A model generated the notes under the pieces. The model had not been told where the DNA came from and did no database searches. It worked only from the letters and a program-made list of their open reading frames with translations. Both the position numbers and the translations under genes were made by a program. A stretch of DNA of 64,000 bases from an uncultured Paracoccaceae bacterium (lineage in GTDB: Bacteria > Pseudomonadota > Alphaproteobacteria > Rhodobacterales > Rhodobacteraceae), in the NCBI GenBank assembly GCA_947500775.1, contig CANMTD010000008.1, forward strand, positions 58,190 through 122,189, written 5' to 3'. Shown here one piece after another: positions 1 through 7,977 of the stretch. Numbering within the stretch: the first letter of the stretch is position 1; each line of letters starts with the position of its first letter.

Positions 1-2
1 TT

Positions 3-149
3 CAGGCGATCTGCACCCGGCTGGAAGCGATGCGCGAACGCACGCCTCGTGGCCGAACAAGATGGCAGCCGTCTTCGGTGAAAATGCTGTTGGAGCGGGC
101 GGAACGACTTGGCCTCATGCCGTACGAATCGAGCCAAAATCAGATGTAG
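3..149 (+). CDS. C-terminal end of probable serine recombinase (partial)
   Basis: An open frame runs in from the left window edge and stops at a TAG. The 48 visible residues end with a basic segment in which a Trp is followed by a Ser-Ser-Val-x-x-Leu-Leu-x-Arg helix. This resembles the last helix of the recombinase domain in resolvase/invertase-type serine recombinases, which are common beside repABC cassettes. No catalytic domain is in the window, so the family call is inference from a short tail. Confidence 0.42.
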   Translation, partial: QAICTRLEAMRERTPRGRTRWQPSSVKMLLERAERLGLMPYESSQNQM

Positions 150-324
150 CTTCTGACCCGAATCCAAAAAATTTCACCGGGAGAAAACTCCGCAGGAGGC
201 AGAAAGTGCCATTAGTTGCTTGGGGTTAGCTGCTAATATGCCAACTCAACAGAGTAGCGGCTCGATTTGGTTAGATCTGCATTTAATATATCTATATCAA
301 TGACTTGCTGAGTTTTTTACACGA

Positions 325-368
325 CAACACCTATAGGTGTTGTGGATAACTTTCACACTACATTTAGA
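325..368 (+). promoter_or_regulatory. Palindrome and possible promoter upstream of repA
   Basis: A perfect 18-bp palindrome, CAACACCTATAGGTGTTG, lies at 325-342 in the AT-rich leader of repA. Its right end overlaps a possible -35 hexamer TTGTGG (340-345), followed after 17 bp by TTTAGA (363-368). RepA proteins of RepABC plasmids repress their own operon, so this is a reasonable operator. It could instead be a centromere site, but it does not match the two palindromes downstream of repC. Confidence 0.5.
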
Positions 369-490
369 TTCTTCTTGCCGGACTCACTGGATCGTGGCAT
401 TCCCATTCTGACGGCAAAACGCGTCAGACACGCTGTACACCGTCAGAATGACTAAGAGCCTCAACAGAGGCCGAGAGTGGGCGGCAGGAC

Positions 491-1690
491 ATGGATGATC
501 GTAACATTGGATACACGCAAGGCATAGGCTCTTCCGATATCGGAGCATTTGCCAACAATCTGGCTGAGTCTTTGGATCGCCAGATGAAGATCGCTTTCGA
601 ACCCGAAGAACGAAAGTCCCTACGTCGCTTCAGTTCCACCGAAGTCGCCGGCCTCCTGCGCGTAAGCACATCTAACCTGCGCAACCGGCACAAGGACGGC
701 AGCTTCCCGGAAGTGCATACAGACAACCGCGGACACCGGTTCTACACAGCCCAAGAGATTGATGAGTTGCGCGATGTTCTTGGACGCACTGGAAAGAACG
801 CAGAAAGCTACCGCCCAGGTCGACGTGATGGCGATCGTCTCCAGGTGATATCCGTCGTCAACTTCAAAGGCGGCTCATCAAAGACTACTACAACGATTCA
901 TCTTGCGCAAAGGTATGCCTTGCGCGGTTACCGCGTGCTGGTCCTAGACCTCGATCCGCAAGCAAGTTTGACCACGTTTTTCGGCTTTCGGCCCGAGCTT
1001 GAGTTCGCCGATGGCGGCACAATCTATGATGCTTTGAGATATGAGGACCAAGTTCCTCTCTCGAACGTCATCCAAAAGACCTACTTCCATAAGCTCGACA
1101 TGGTGCCCGCCGGTTTGATGCTCTCGGAGTACGAAACCGAGACCGCAAACGCTCTCGCCCGTCGCGTACAGCCCATCTTTGCAGAGCGCCTCGCCTTGGC
1201 GCTTGAAGAGGTTGAGGCAAACTACGACATCGTCCTGATCGACTGCCCGCCTCAGCTTGGGTTTCTAACCCTGACTGCGCTGGCAGCGTCGACGGGGCTT
1301 TTGGTTACCGTGGTACCTGGCATGCTTGACATCGCATCCATGAGCCAATTCCTGAAGCTTGCTTCAGAAACGGTCAAGGCCGTGGAGGAAGCCATCGGTC
1401 GGCGTGTCACATGGGATTTTGTCAAGTTCCTGATTACCAGATATGAACCGTCGGACGGTCCGCAGACCCAAATGGCAGGCTACCTGAGATCAATTCTGGC
1501 AGGTCAGGTCATGACAGAGCCAATGCTGAAGTCTACGGCGATCTCCGACGCGGGGATGACCCAGCAGACCGTCTACGAAGTCGATCCAAGCCAATTCATC
1601 AGAAAGACAATTGATCGCGCCCTGACCAGCGTGAATGGCGTTGGCGATGAGCTAGAGCAGACGATCCAAATGGCATGGGGGCGTCGCTGA
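491..1690 (+). CDS. repA: RepA, ParA-type plasmid partition ATPase
   Basis: ParA-family ATPase (399 aa) that moves plasmid copies and, in RepABC systems, represses repABC transcription. Residues about 45-95 form a MerR-like helix-turn-helix. The deviant Walker A KGGSSKTT is at 126-133, an LDLDPQAS segment follows near 152-159, and the Walker B-like segment IVLIDCPP is near residue 245. The length is usual for RepA. Its TGA overlaps the repB ATG by one base (TGATG), so the two are probably translationally coupled. It heads the operon repA-repB-repC. Confidence 0.95.
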   Translation: MDDRNIGYTQGIGSSDIGAFANNLAESLDRQMKIAFEPEERKSLRRFSSTEVAGLLRVSTSNLRNRHKDGSFPEVHTDNRGHRFYTAQEIDELRDVLGRTGKNAESYRPGRRDGDRLQVISVVNFKGGSSKTTTTIHLAQRYALRGYRVLVLDLDPQASLTTFFGFRPELEFADGGTIYDALRYEDQVPLSNVIQKTYFHKLDMVPAGLMLSEYETETANALARRVQPIFAERLALALEEVEANYDIVLIDCPPQLGFLTLTALAASTGLLVTVVPGMLDIASMSQFLKLASETVKAVEEAIGRRVTWDFVKFLITRYEPSDGPQTQMAGYLRSILAGQVMTEPMLKSTAISDAGMTQQTVYEVDPSQFIRKTIDRALTSVNGVGDELEQTIQMAWGRR

Positions 1691-2658
1691 TGGCCCGAAA
1701 CATCTTCAACCAGCCTCCAAGGAATGAGACGGAGAGCGGAGCCCCCTCCCCTACCCCGCCAAAAGCGGCAAAGCTGCCGGGATCTGTTGGAGGATTGCGC
1801 GACTCTTTGCGCGAGATCACAGCAAACTCGATTCGCGATATCGAACCCGATCAGATTGACATGGATGGGCTGCGCGATCGGTTGGTGCTGGAAGATTCCA
1901 GTATCGATGAGTTGGCCGAGAGCATTCGCAAGCATGGCCAACAAGTGCCCATCATGGTCCGTCCATCAGCCCAACCGGACAGATACCGCATCATCTACGG
2001 CCGCCGCAGGCTTGCGGCGATCCGTAAGGTCGGTGGAACGGTCAAGGCAATTGTTCGAACCTTGGACGATGACGCATCTCTGATCGCTCAAGGCCAGGAG
2101 AACAACCTCAGGCTTGATCCGTCTTTTATAGAAAAGTCTCTTTTTATCAAAGAGATGCAAGAATCCGGGTACAAACCCGGTGTCATTCAAGATGCTCTAG
2201 GTCTGACCCGGCAAGGCGTATCCAACCACAGGGTCGTCATAGAACAACTGCCAGACGGTCTTGTTCAACTCATCGGGCCAGCACATGGGATCGGACGACG
2301 GCAGTGGGGTGATCTAGCTGCCTTGTCGGTGAAGGTAGATTTGGTGGACATCGCCAAAGAGGCGCTCGCCGCCCTGCCCGACGACACTCCTAGTTCCGAA
2401 AAGTTCCAAGCGGTCTATTCGGCTTGCTCGAGCAAAGCACGTAGCGACAAGAAGCCGCCCAATCGTGGGCTGACTTCGGTCATCAATGATGAGAACGGCA
2501 GTTCATTGGGCACGCTGACAATCGATGAGAAGGCGATCGCGCTCAAGGTCACCAAGAAGGACAATCCAGAATTCGGCCAATGGCTCGAAGAGCACGCGGA
2601 AGCTACGCTTTTGCAACTCTTCGTACAGTGGCGGAATGAGAGAGGCTCTGGGTCCTAA
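1690..2658 (+). CDS. repB: RepB, ParB-type plasmid partition protein
   Basis: Centromere-binding partner of RepA, 322 aa. The ParB/Srx-like domain covers about residues 50-150 and contains the YGRRRLAAIR box and the QGQENN segment. A helix-turn-helix follows (around TRQGVSNHRVV). I chose the ATG at 1690 because it overlaps the repA stop as TGATG. An in-frame ATG 15 bases upstream lies inside repA. Its likely targets are the palindromes near 325 or at 3954/4063. Confidence 0.93.
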   Translation: MARNIFNQPPRNETESGAPSPTPPKAAKLPGSVGGLRDSLREITANSIRDIEPDQIDMDGLRDRLVLEDSSIDELAESIRKHGQQVPIMVRPSAQPDRYRIIYGRRRLAAIRKVGGTVKAIVRTLDDDASLIAQGQENNLRLDPSFIEKSLFIKEMQESGYKPGVIQDALGLTRQGVSNHRVVIEQLPDGLVQLIGPAHGIGRRQWGDLAALSVKVDLVDIAKEALAALPDDTPSSEKFQAVYSACSSKARSDKKPPNRGLTSVINDENGSSLGTLTIDEKAIALKVTKKDNPEFGQWLEEHAEATLLQLFVQWRNERGSGS

Positions 2659-2896
2659 CCCAGGCCACACAGAGCAACACGAGCAGAGGAGAAAAGCGAA
2701 GACCCGAAAGAAAAGAGCCCCCCAAAGTTTCCCCTGGAGAGCCCTCATCATCTGATTAGCATCTTTGATGTAGCAACCTCCAGCATACCGGTCAAGAGTC
2801 ACCGATTCGGTGGACTGATATTTTTTGCCTTTTTCCGCGAAAATTCGAGGAAAGAGACGGGGAAGTTGTGGGCCGAACGGTCGTCGTGAACAAGCC
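2659..2896. other. repB-repC intergenic region
   Basis: This 238-bp gap separates repB from repC. In studied RepABC plasmids the same gap encodes a small antisense RNA on the opposite strand that limits RepC synthesis. I see a purine-rich stretch (about 2680-2730) but could not find a clear hairpin plus T-run on the minus strand, so the RNA is only suggested by position. Confidence 0.35.
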
Positions 2897-3952
2897 ATGG
2901 CATTTACAAAACTCTCGATCGAAGCCGCAGGTGCTGATGCAACCCGCGGCTCATTTCCCCCATCTGAAACCGACGTCTGGACCATCTTCAGAGCCCTGAG
3001 AGATGCACGCAGCGTGTTTGGTCTACGTCCTGGCCACATACAGACACTTCAAGCAATGCTCAGTTTTCTGAAACCTGGCCATGGCGAAACGGTTTTTGCG
3101 TCTAACGATTCACTTTGCCAGCGCGTTGGCGGAATCGACGAACGGACACTCCGGAGGCACATCAACCGCTTCGTTGAACTCGGATTCATCAAGCGCAATG
3201 ACAGCTCGAACCGAAAGCGCTACCGCGTTCGCTCATCCGGCGGGGAGTGCATCAGTTATGGATTGTCTCTCACCCCCCTGCTCCAACGTGCGAGCGAGCT
3301 TATAGCCATCGCGCAAGAGATGGAGAATAACCGGCGAGATCGGATATTTGTCCGCAAACAGATCCTTACAAAGCTCGCCCATTTGGAAGAGCACGATCCT
3401 AGCAACGCATTCATCAACCACGCACGGAAAGCTCTACGCAGGAAGCTGAGCCTCCCCGAATACCACGCTCTGCTCGCCAATACAGATGCAGAATGCCAGA
3501 GTTTGTCTACCCCGGATGACCCGCCTGAAACTATGGAATTGCCCGCCAATGACGGACAAACTGTCCGGCATCAATCTAAGTCTGAAGAAGAAAAAAAAGA
3601 TTTAGATAGCAACATAGGCCTTGAGGCCCTGAAACCAGACTTGCTGACCTCAGTCTGCGATCAGGCGACATCGTTCTCCACAGAGAGACTTAGAAACTGG
3701 TTGGACATTGAAAACCATGCTCGAACACTTGCACCCATGATGGGCATTCACCCAGAGACTTTCGAGAAAGCCAAGAATGCTGTAGGAGCTCAGAAAGCGT
3801 CATGCGCGATCTTCATCATGCTACAGCTTGGAAAACGCATCAGGGATTTTGCAGCGTATTTTCACAGTATCACCCTGGGTCAAAGGCAAAACCAATTTGA
3901 TCCATTAGCTTTGATCAAGCGACTGTCCGAAAACAATGAGCGAACTGTCTAA
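2897..3952 (+). CDS. repC: RepC, plasmid replication initiator
   Basis: Initiator of RepABC plasmids, 351 aa from the ATG at 2897. The usual two-part layout is visible: an N-terminal winged-helix DNA-binding region (about 1-150, including NDSLCQRVGGIDERTLRRH and GFIKRNDSSNRKRY) and a shorter C-terminal region after an acidic, low-complexity linker near residues 215-245. A start 72 bases upstream is possible but adds a basic segment atypical of the family. RepC proteins usually act on an origin inside their own gene. The AT-rich stretch near 3580-3625 is a candidate, with no direct proof. Confidence 0.92.
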   Translation: MAFTKLSIEAAGADATRGSFPPSETDVWTIFRALRDARSVFGLRPGHIQTLQAMLSFLKPGHGETVFASNDSLCQRVGGIDERTLRRHINRFVELGFIKRNDSSNRKRYRVRSSGGECISYGLSLTPLLQRASELIAIAQEMENNRRDRIFVRKQILTKLAHLEEHDPSNAFINHARKALRRKLSLPEYHALLANTDAECQSLSTPDDPPETMELPANDGQTVRHQSKSEEEKKDLDSNIGLEALKPDLLTSVCDQATSFSTERLRNWLDIENHARTLAPMMGIHPETFEKAKNAVGAQKASCAIFIMLQLGKRIRDFAAYFHSITLGQRQNQFDPLALIKRLSENNERTV

Positions 3953-3953
3953 T

Positions 3954-3969
3954 GTCCACCGCGGTGGAC
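3954..3969. repeat. Candidate centromere palindrome, copy 1
   Basis: Perfect 16-bp palindrome GTCCACCGCGGTGGAC two bases after the repC stop codon. An identical copy lies 109 bp downstream, in a 212-bp gap with no convincing gene. Paired identical palindromes beside repABC are typical of RepB-binding parS/incompatibility sites. The function is inferred. Confidence 0.6.
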
Positions 3970-4062
3970 TTCGAACGAGAATCGGCGCTTGTGGCAACCA
4001 AAACTGTCCAAACGCACATAGCGGCGCGTGGTGGTTCTTCAGTTTATCTCAGACCAGCAGAT

Positions 4063-4078
4063 GTCCACCGCGGTGGAC
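4063..4078. repeat. Candidate centromere palindrome, copy 2
   Basis: Second perfect copy of GTCCACCGCGGTGGAC. The flanks share AT on the left but differ on the right, so the conserved unit is the palindrome itself. The same reasoning as for copy 1 applies: a likely RepB (ParB) binding site. Confidence 0.6.
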
Positions 4079-4164
4079 AAGTGACACATGAGCAAGCCTT
4101 GATGAAAATCTGGCCGCCCATGGAAGAAATCGGCGGCCAGGCATTACACCCTAAATGCCTAAAG

Positions 4165-5370
4165 TTATTGTGGGAGGTCACCGTCTCCAAAGAGGTTTGG
4201 AAAGAGCCGCTCTCGATAATCCAACGGAAACGCCAACCGAACCGGCGTCTTCGGCGAGGCGGACCTCAGGTATCCGGCGGCGGTCAGTTTACTCAGCGTG
4301 TTGCGAGCAGTACGCTCGGACGTCTTGAGCACAATCTGCGCATCGCCTCGTTCCAGTGCCCCATGCCGAAGAACCGCCGAGATTAGTTCCGGCGCTCGCT
4401 TGTCATCGATGGTATCTGCAACAAGACGACGATACCGTTGGTCTAGTCCGCCGAGATCGAACAATCTTGCTGAGAAGGTGATCTGGTCGAGCGTCACCTT
4501 TAGGAACCATTCACTAAACGTCTTCAGTGCCGCTTCTGACAGGTTCCCCCGTCCGTCGCGGTCTCCGCGGCGTGGACTGTCGGCCAGATCCATCATCCGT
4601 TTGTACTCGCCCCGATCGGTTAGCCCGCGGGCCAGCCCACGTGATACGGACCAGAGCCCTTGGCCACCAATCCCCGCTGTGAGGGCCATGGCATGAGACA
4701 TCAGTCTGCTGACACGGCCGTTACCATCCGGGAAAGGGTGGATGTAGTTGAGCCGGTGATGCGCAGAGGCGATCGCGATGATCCGTCCGCTCGAAGACCG
4801 CGCCGCAATCTGAAATCGTTTGTCGAAATGGTCCATGAATGCCGCGACGCGCGACGATGAAGGAGGTAGGTGGCGCCCGACCGCAACTTCCCGATCATCA
4901 TCCTGGCGCATGCGTCCCGGAACGATGGGCTCTTGTGTGCCGTCGGGATGTTCGATGACCCGAAACTCATCCGGCATCTCGTCGTAGAAGCTCTTATGGA
5001 CCCAAGTCAGGAATTCGACGGATGTGGGGCGGGGCAGGGTGCCCTTGCGATGCATCTCGTCGATGGCCCGTTGAACGATGACGTGCGCCCGGGCCTCAAG
5101 GGCGAGGGGACGGGTTTCTTCCTCAAGCTCGGCGCCAGCCAGCGCCCTTTCGATGTCGCGGGGGCGCGTGTTGTGTCCTTCGATCAGGTTGGAGTAGTAG
5201 CAGTTCATCACACGGACGAGATCGGCAAGTTCGGCTGCGCTGTCAGGATGCAACCCTTGTCCCAGCCCGGTGGCTTCCCTCTGGATGTCGACCGAAAGGT
5301 CTGCCAGTTCTGTCGGAATATGCTCCTCGAAGAAGCAGGGTTCGATCCTGGCGGGTGTTTCCAGCATTTT
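4165..5370 (-). CDS. Fic family protein (probable AMP transferase)
   Basis: Fic-domain enzyme, 401 aa, expected to transfer AMP (or another nucleotide part) to a protein side chain. The catalytic loop HPFPDGNGR is complete at residues 210-218. An N-terminal inhibitory motif of the class II type, SNLIEG (S/T-x-x-x-E-G), is at 59-64, so the enzyme is probably self-inhibited. A winged-helix-like C terminus follows. The ATG at 5370 was chosen over a TTG at 5430 because a GGAAG precedes it. It is transcribed toward repC and stands alone. It may act as a toxin or stress regulator. No separate antitoxin gene is beside it. Confidence 0.88.
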   Translation of the reverse strand, partial: KMLETPARIEPCFFEEHIPTELADLSVDIQREATGLGQGLHPDSAAELADLVRVMNCYYSNLIEGHNTRPRDIERALAGAELEEETRPLALEARAHVIVQRAIDEMHRKGTLPRPTSVEFLTWVHKSFYDEMPDEFRVIEHPDGTQEPIVPGRMRQDDDREVAVGRHLPPSSSRVAAFMDHFDKRFQIAARSSSGRIIAIASAHHRLNYIHPFPDGNGRVSRLMSHAMALTAGIGGQGLWSVSRGLARGLTDRGEYKRMMDLADSPRRGDRDGRGNLSEAALKTFSEWFLKVTLDQITFSARLFDLGGLDQRYRRLVADTIDDKRAPELISAVLRHGALERGDAQIVLKTSERTARNTLSKLTAAGYLRSASPKTPVRLAFPLDYRERLFPNLFGDGDLPQ

Positions 5371-5659
5371 GCCGATCTTCCATGTTTGCAAAGTAATTGA
5401 AAAATAAACACATTTTGTACTTTTAAGCAAGGTTTTGCCGATATGCGTTGCCGATCTTGGTTGCCGATCTAGAATTGCTGCATGAAATCAATGGCTTCGG
5501 CAGATGTGCCGGGCTTTTCGGTTTTGTTGTGTGCCCAAAGGGGCCGAAAAAAGAGAAAGTGTTCTTCGGGTTTTGTGACTGACGGATGAGGACCTTTGGG
5601 GTCCCTCAGATGGGTCCGGGCCGGATTCCGGTCTGTCTTTCCTGATGAAGGGCATTCCC

Positions 5660-6130
5660 ATGCAAACAGGTGTCTTGCGCGTGCTCCGCGCAACCGCTGC
5701 CTCGTGGTGGCGGCATAGAGAGTTGCGCCGAACTGGCCAGACGTTGCTGGCACAGCGGCTCGAACGCCAGACCGTCCTGCGTGATCTCGGCTATCTGAAG
5801 CAGGCCGCGTCATTACCAAACGCGCATGTGATCTGCGGAGAGGGCGGGACATTCATCCATCTCGGCTGGACCACCGTTTCGACCTTCGCGCTGATCGAGC
5901 GCTTTCCCTTGGCCACTCTTGCGGTCGCACGAGGAACCCCGTTCATCGATATCCGACCCATCAGTGACGTCATCGCCTTCGCGAACTTGCCGTGCGTGGC
6001 GCGGGACGGATCGGTTGACCCTGAACCTTCGGGTTCCGGCAAGTCCGTCTCGCTGACCACCTACATCGACATGGTCGAAGGGCTCGGCGCGAGGATCCTC
6101 AACGATCCGCGGTCCCATCAGTCAGCCTGA
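5660..6130 (+). CDS. Hypothetical plasmid backbone protein
   Basis: A 156-aa frame with a GAAGGG ribosome site eight bases before the ATG at 5660. The N-terminal 40 residues are basic (many Arg) and may form a helix. The middle is mixed alpha/beta with no motif I recognise. It is followed after 40 bp by the ArdC-like gene on the same strand. Between it and fic (5371-5659) I see only a short GC-rich hairpin (GAGGAC/GTCCCTC near 5600) and no other gene. Confidence 0.55.
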   Translation: MQTGVLRVLRATAASWWRHRELRRTGQTLLAQRLERQTVLRDLGYLKQAASLPNAHVICGEGGTFIHLGWTTVSTFALIERFPLATLAVARGTPFIDIRPISDVIAFANLPCVARDGSVDPEPSGSGKSVSLTTYIDMVEGLGARILNDPRSHQSA

Positions 6131-6170
6131 TCACCACTTACTCTCACCAAAACTCGAAAGGAGGCCAGCC

Positions 6171-7112
6171 ATGGCCCGATCCCGCACGCCCAAATTCGAT
6201 GCCTCCGAGGTCATCACAAACGAAATCATCCGCATCATCGAGCGCGGCGTCCTGCCGTGGCGCAAGCCATGGACCGCAGGTGGCAGCTCTCGTCCCCTGC
6301 GCGTGGGCGGAGAACCCTACCAGGGAGTGAACAACTTCCTGCTGACGATGCGGACCGTGATGGCGGGCCACAGCTCACCTTTCTGGATGACGCTGCCGCA
6401 AGCCAATGCCTTGGACGCAAAGGTCCGCAAGGGCGAAAAATCCTCTGTCGTCGTTTATTACGGTCAAAGCCGGAAAGATGCGGGCGCAGATGAGCATGAC
6501 CGCAGCGACGGGGATGATCACTCCGAGGAAGCCCGCATCTTCCGCTTCCAGAAATCCTACCGCGTGTTCAATGCCTGCCAAATCGATGGCCTGCCCGACA
6601 GTTTCTTCCCCGACCCGGAGCCCGTGCCCGAGCATGCGCCGTCCGAGCCCATCCCGCACATGCAGACCTTCTTTGATGCGATCGACATCACAACCGTCTT
6701 CACGGGCACGGAGGCGTACTATTTGCCGCCCGTGGACAAGGTCTACATGCCGTCCATCACGCGGTTCCAGGACCCGCGCAATTTCTACGGGGTCTGGGCC
6801 CATGAGCTGGCCCATGCCACGAAAGCCCCGCATCGGCTGAACCGTGATTTCGGGTTCTCGAAGTTTGGCAACACGTCCTATGCGCGCGAGGAGATCGTCG
6901 CGGAATTGACCTCGGTGTTCCTGGGTCAGACGCTCGGCTTCACGGCGCATACGCTCGAGATGAATGCCGCCTACCTCCACAACTGGTTGCGCGTTCTTCG
7001 GTCGGACAAGGGTGCGATCTTCAAGCACGCCGCGGATGCGCAGCGCGCCTGTGACTATCTGATCGCACAATCTGAGGCGGGTAGGGCAGGGCGCAGTGCC
7101 GAGGCCGCCTGA
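6171..7112 (+). CDS. ArdC-like antirestriction/zincin metallopeptidase
   Basis: Protein of 313 aa with two parts. An N-terminal ssDNA-binding domain of the ArdC/DUF1738 type (about 10-140) includes the typical LPWRKPW and YQGVNN segments. A C-terminal zincin-like peptidase domain carries HELAH at 211-215 and EEIVAEL at 240-246, which supplies the third ligand. ArdC proteins protect incoming plasmid DNA from restriction in the recipient. A strong AAAGGAGG site precedes the ATG. It belongs to the plus-strand backbone block. Confidence 0.9.
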   Translation: MARSRTPKFDASEVITNEIIRIIERGVLPWRKPWTAGGSSRPLRVGGEPYQGVNNFLLTMRTVMAGHSSPFWMTLPQANALDAKVRKGEKSSVVVYYGQSRKDAGADEHDRSDGDDHSEEARIFRFQKSYRVFNACQIDGLPDSFFPDPEPVPEHAPSEPIPHMQTFFDAIDITTVFTGTEAYYLPPVDKVYMPSITRFQDPRNFYGVWAHELAHATKAPHRLNRDFGFSKFGNTSYAREEIVAELTSVFLGQTLGFTAHTLEMNAAYLHNWLRVLRSDKGAIFKHAADAQRACDYLIAQSEAGRAGRSAEAA

Positions 7113-7135
7113 CCACACGGAGAACGGAGACTCGC

Positions 7136-7345
7136 ATGTCACGCAAGGAACCCAAGACGCTGCGGGTGGCCTGCTTCGAAGACGGCCGCCGCAAGATCAT
7201 CACCTTCAAACGCGGTGCCTATTGGTGGAGCCCGTCCGAGGGCGCTTACCCGCTCTCGGCGGCACTCGAGAGCATCAAGGAACAGGGCGGCTGGATCGAA
7301 ACCATCCCCAACCCGAACTACAGAGCCAGAGGGCTGTTCGGGTAA
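7136..7345 (+). CDS. Small hypothetical protein
   Basis: A 69-aa protein with a GGAGA ribosome site, starting 23 bp after the ArdC-like gene. It is basic at the N terminus (many Lys and Arg) and contains YWWSPSEGAYPLS, an aromatic patch that looks folded rather than random. I do not recognise a family. Spacing suggests co-transcription with the ArdC-like gene. Confidence 0.65.
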   Translation: MSRKEPKTLRVACFEDGRRKIITFKRGAYWWSPSEGAYPLSAALESIKEQGGWIETIPNPNYRARGLFG

Positions 7346-7431
7346 GGCGCCTTCTGCTTCGGTCCTTCCGCCAAGCAGAAAAGTGAAAGCGGGCTTTGGG
7401 AAGGGTGTTTCAACTTCTCAAAGGAGATCCC

Positions 7432-7821
7432 ATGTCCATGACCGTTCAATCCCAGCCAGACCGTCCGGATCCGACCGTGATCGCGGCGCAAAACGACGCG
7501 TTTCGCAAGCTCGCGTGCCTTGGAGTGGCGCCCGCGCAGCCCACCCAGGGCCGAATGCATGTCACCCGCTCGCTTATGGAGGCCGGTGACGGCTTCATGG
7601 CCGAGGCGGTGAAGGCCACCGGTGCGTTCGATACATTCGAGCCTGAGAATGATCCCGAGGGATGGCACGATTTTGGCGCGGTCGAGATCCGGGGCGAGAC
7701 CGTGTTCTGGAAAATCGATCTCTATGAGGCAGATTCGGATTTCCGCTACGGGGCCGAGACCCCGGACAATCCTGCCACAACCATGCGCGTGCTGACCATC
7801 ATGCTGGCGCGTGACTGGTAG
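7432..7821 (+). CDS. DUF3768 family protein
   Basis: A 129-aa protein whose C-terminal half (DFGAVEIRGETVFWKIDLY, then a Tyr/Asp-rich segment and VLTIMLARDW) matches DUF3768, a small family found mainly on alphaproteobacterial plasmids. Its function is unknown. An AAGGAGAT site at 7421 places the start at 7432; an in-frame ATG 36 bases earlier lacks such a site. A hairpin terminator follows at 7859-7896. Confidence 0.8.
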   Translation: MSMTVQSQPDRPDPTVIAAQNDAFRKLACLGVAPAQPTQGRMHVTRSLMEAGDGFMAEAVKATGAFDTFEPENDPEGWHDFGAVEIRGETVFWKIDLYEADSDFRYGAETPDNPATTMRVLTIMLARDW

Positions 7822-7858
7822 GGTAGGAGGGCTTCCCAAAGTGTCGATCTGAAAACTC

Positions 7859-7896
7859 AAGGCCCACTGACCCCTCAAAGGGAAAGTGGGCCTTTT
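7859..7896 (+). terminator. Rho-independent terminator after DUF3768 gene
   Basis: A 10-bp stem, AAGGCCCACT with AGTGGGCCTT, is separated by a 16-base loop and runs into TTTT. It ends the DUF3768 unit, or serves as an attenuator for the ParB-domain gene that begins about 80 bp later. Confidence 0.75.
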
Positions 7897-7977
7897 GTCT
7901 TGGTGATCCCTGAAGCCGGGGATTGGTCACGCGCGTGAGCGCGCGGGCCACACCTCACCCTCCTGGAAGGATATCCC

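Noticed and set aside
3952..4386. 144-aa frame starting at the repC stop
   Set aside because: It runs through both centromere-like palindromes and then antisense into the fic gene. Composition is not protein-like.
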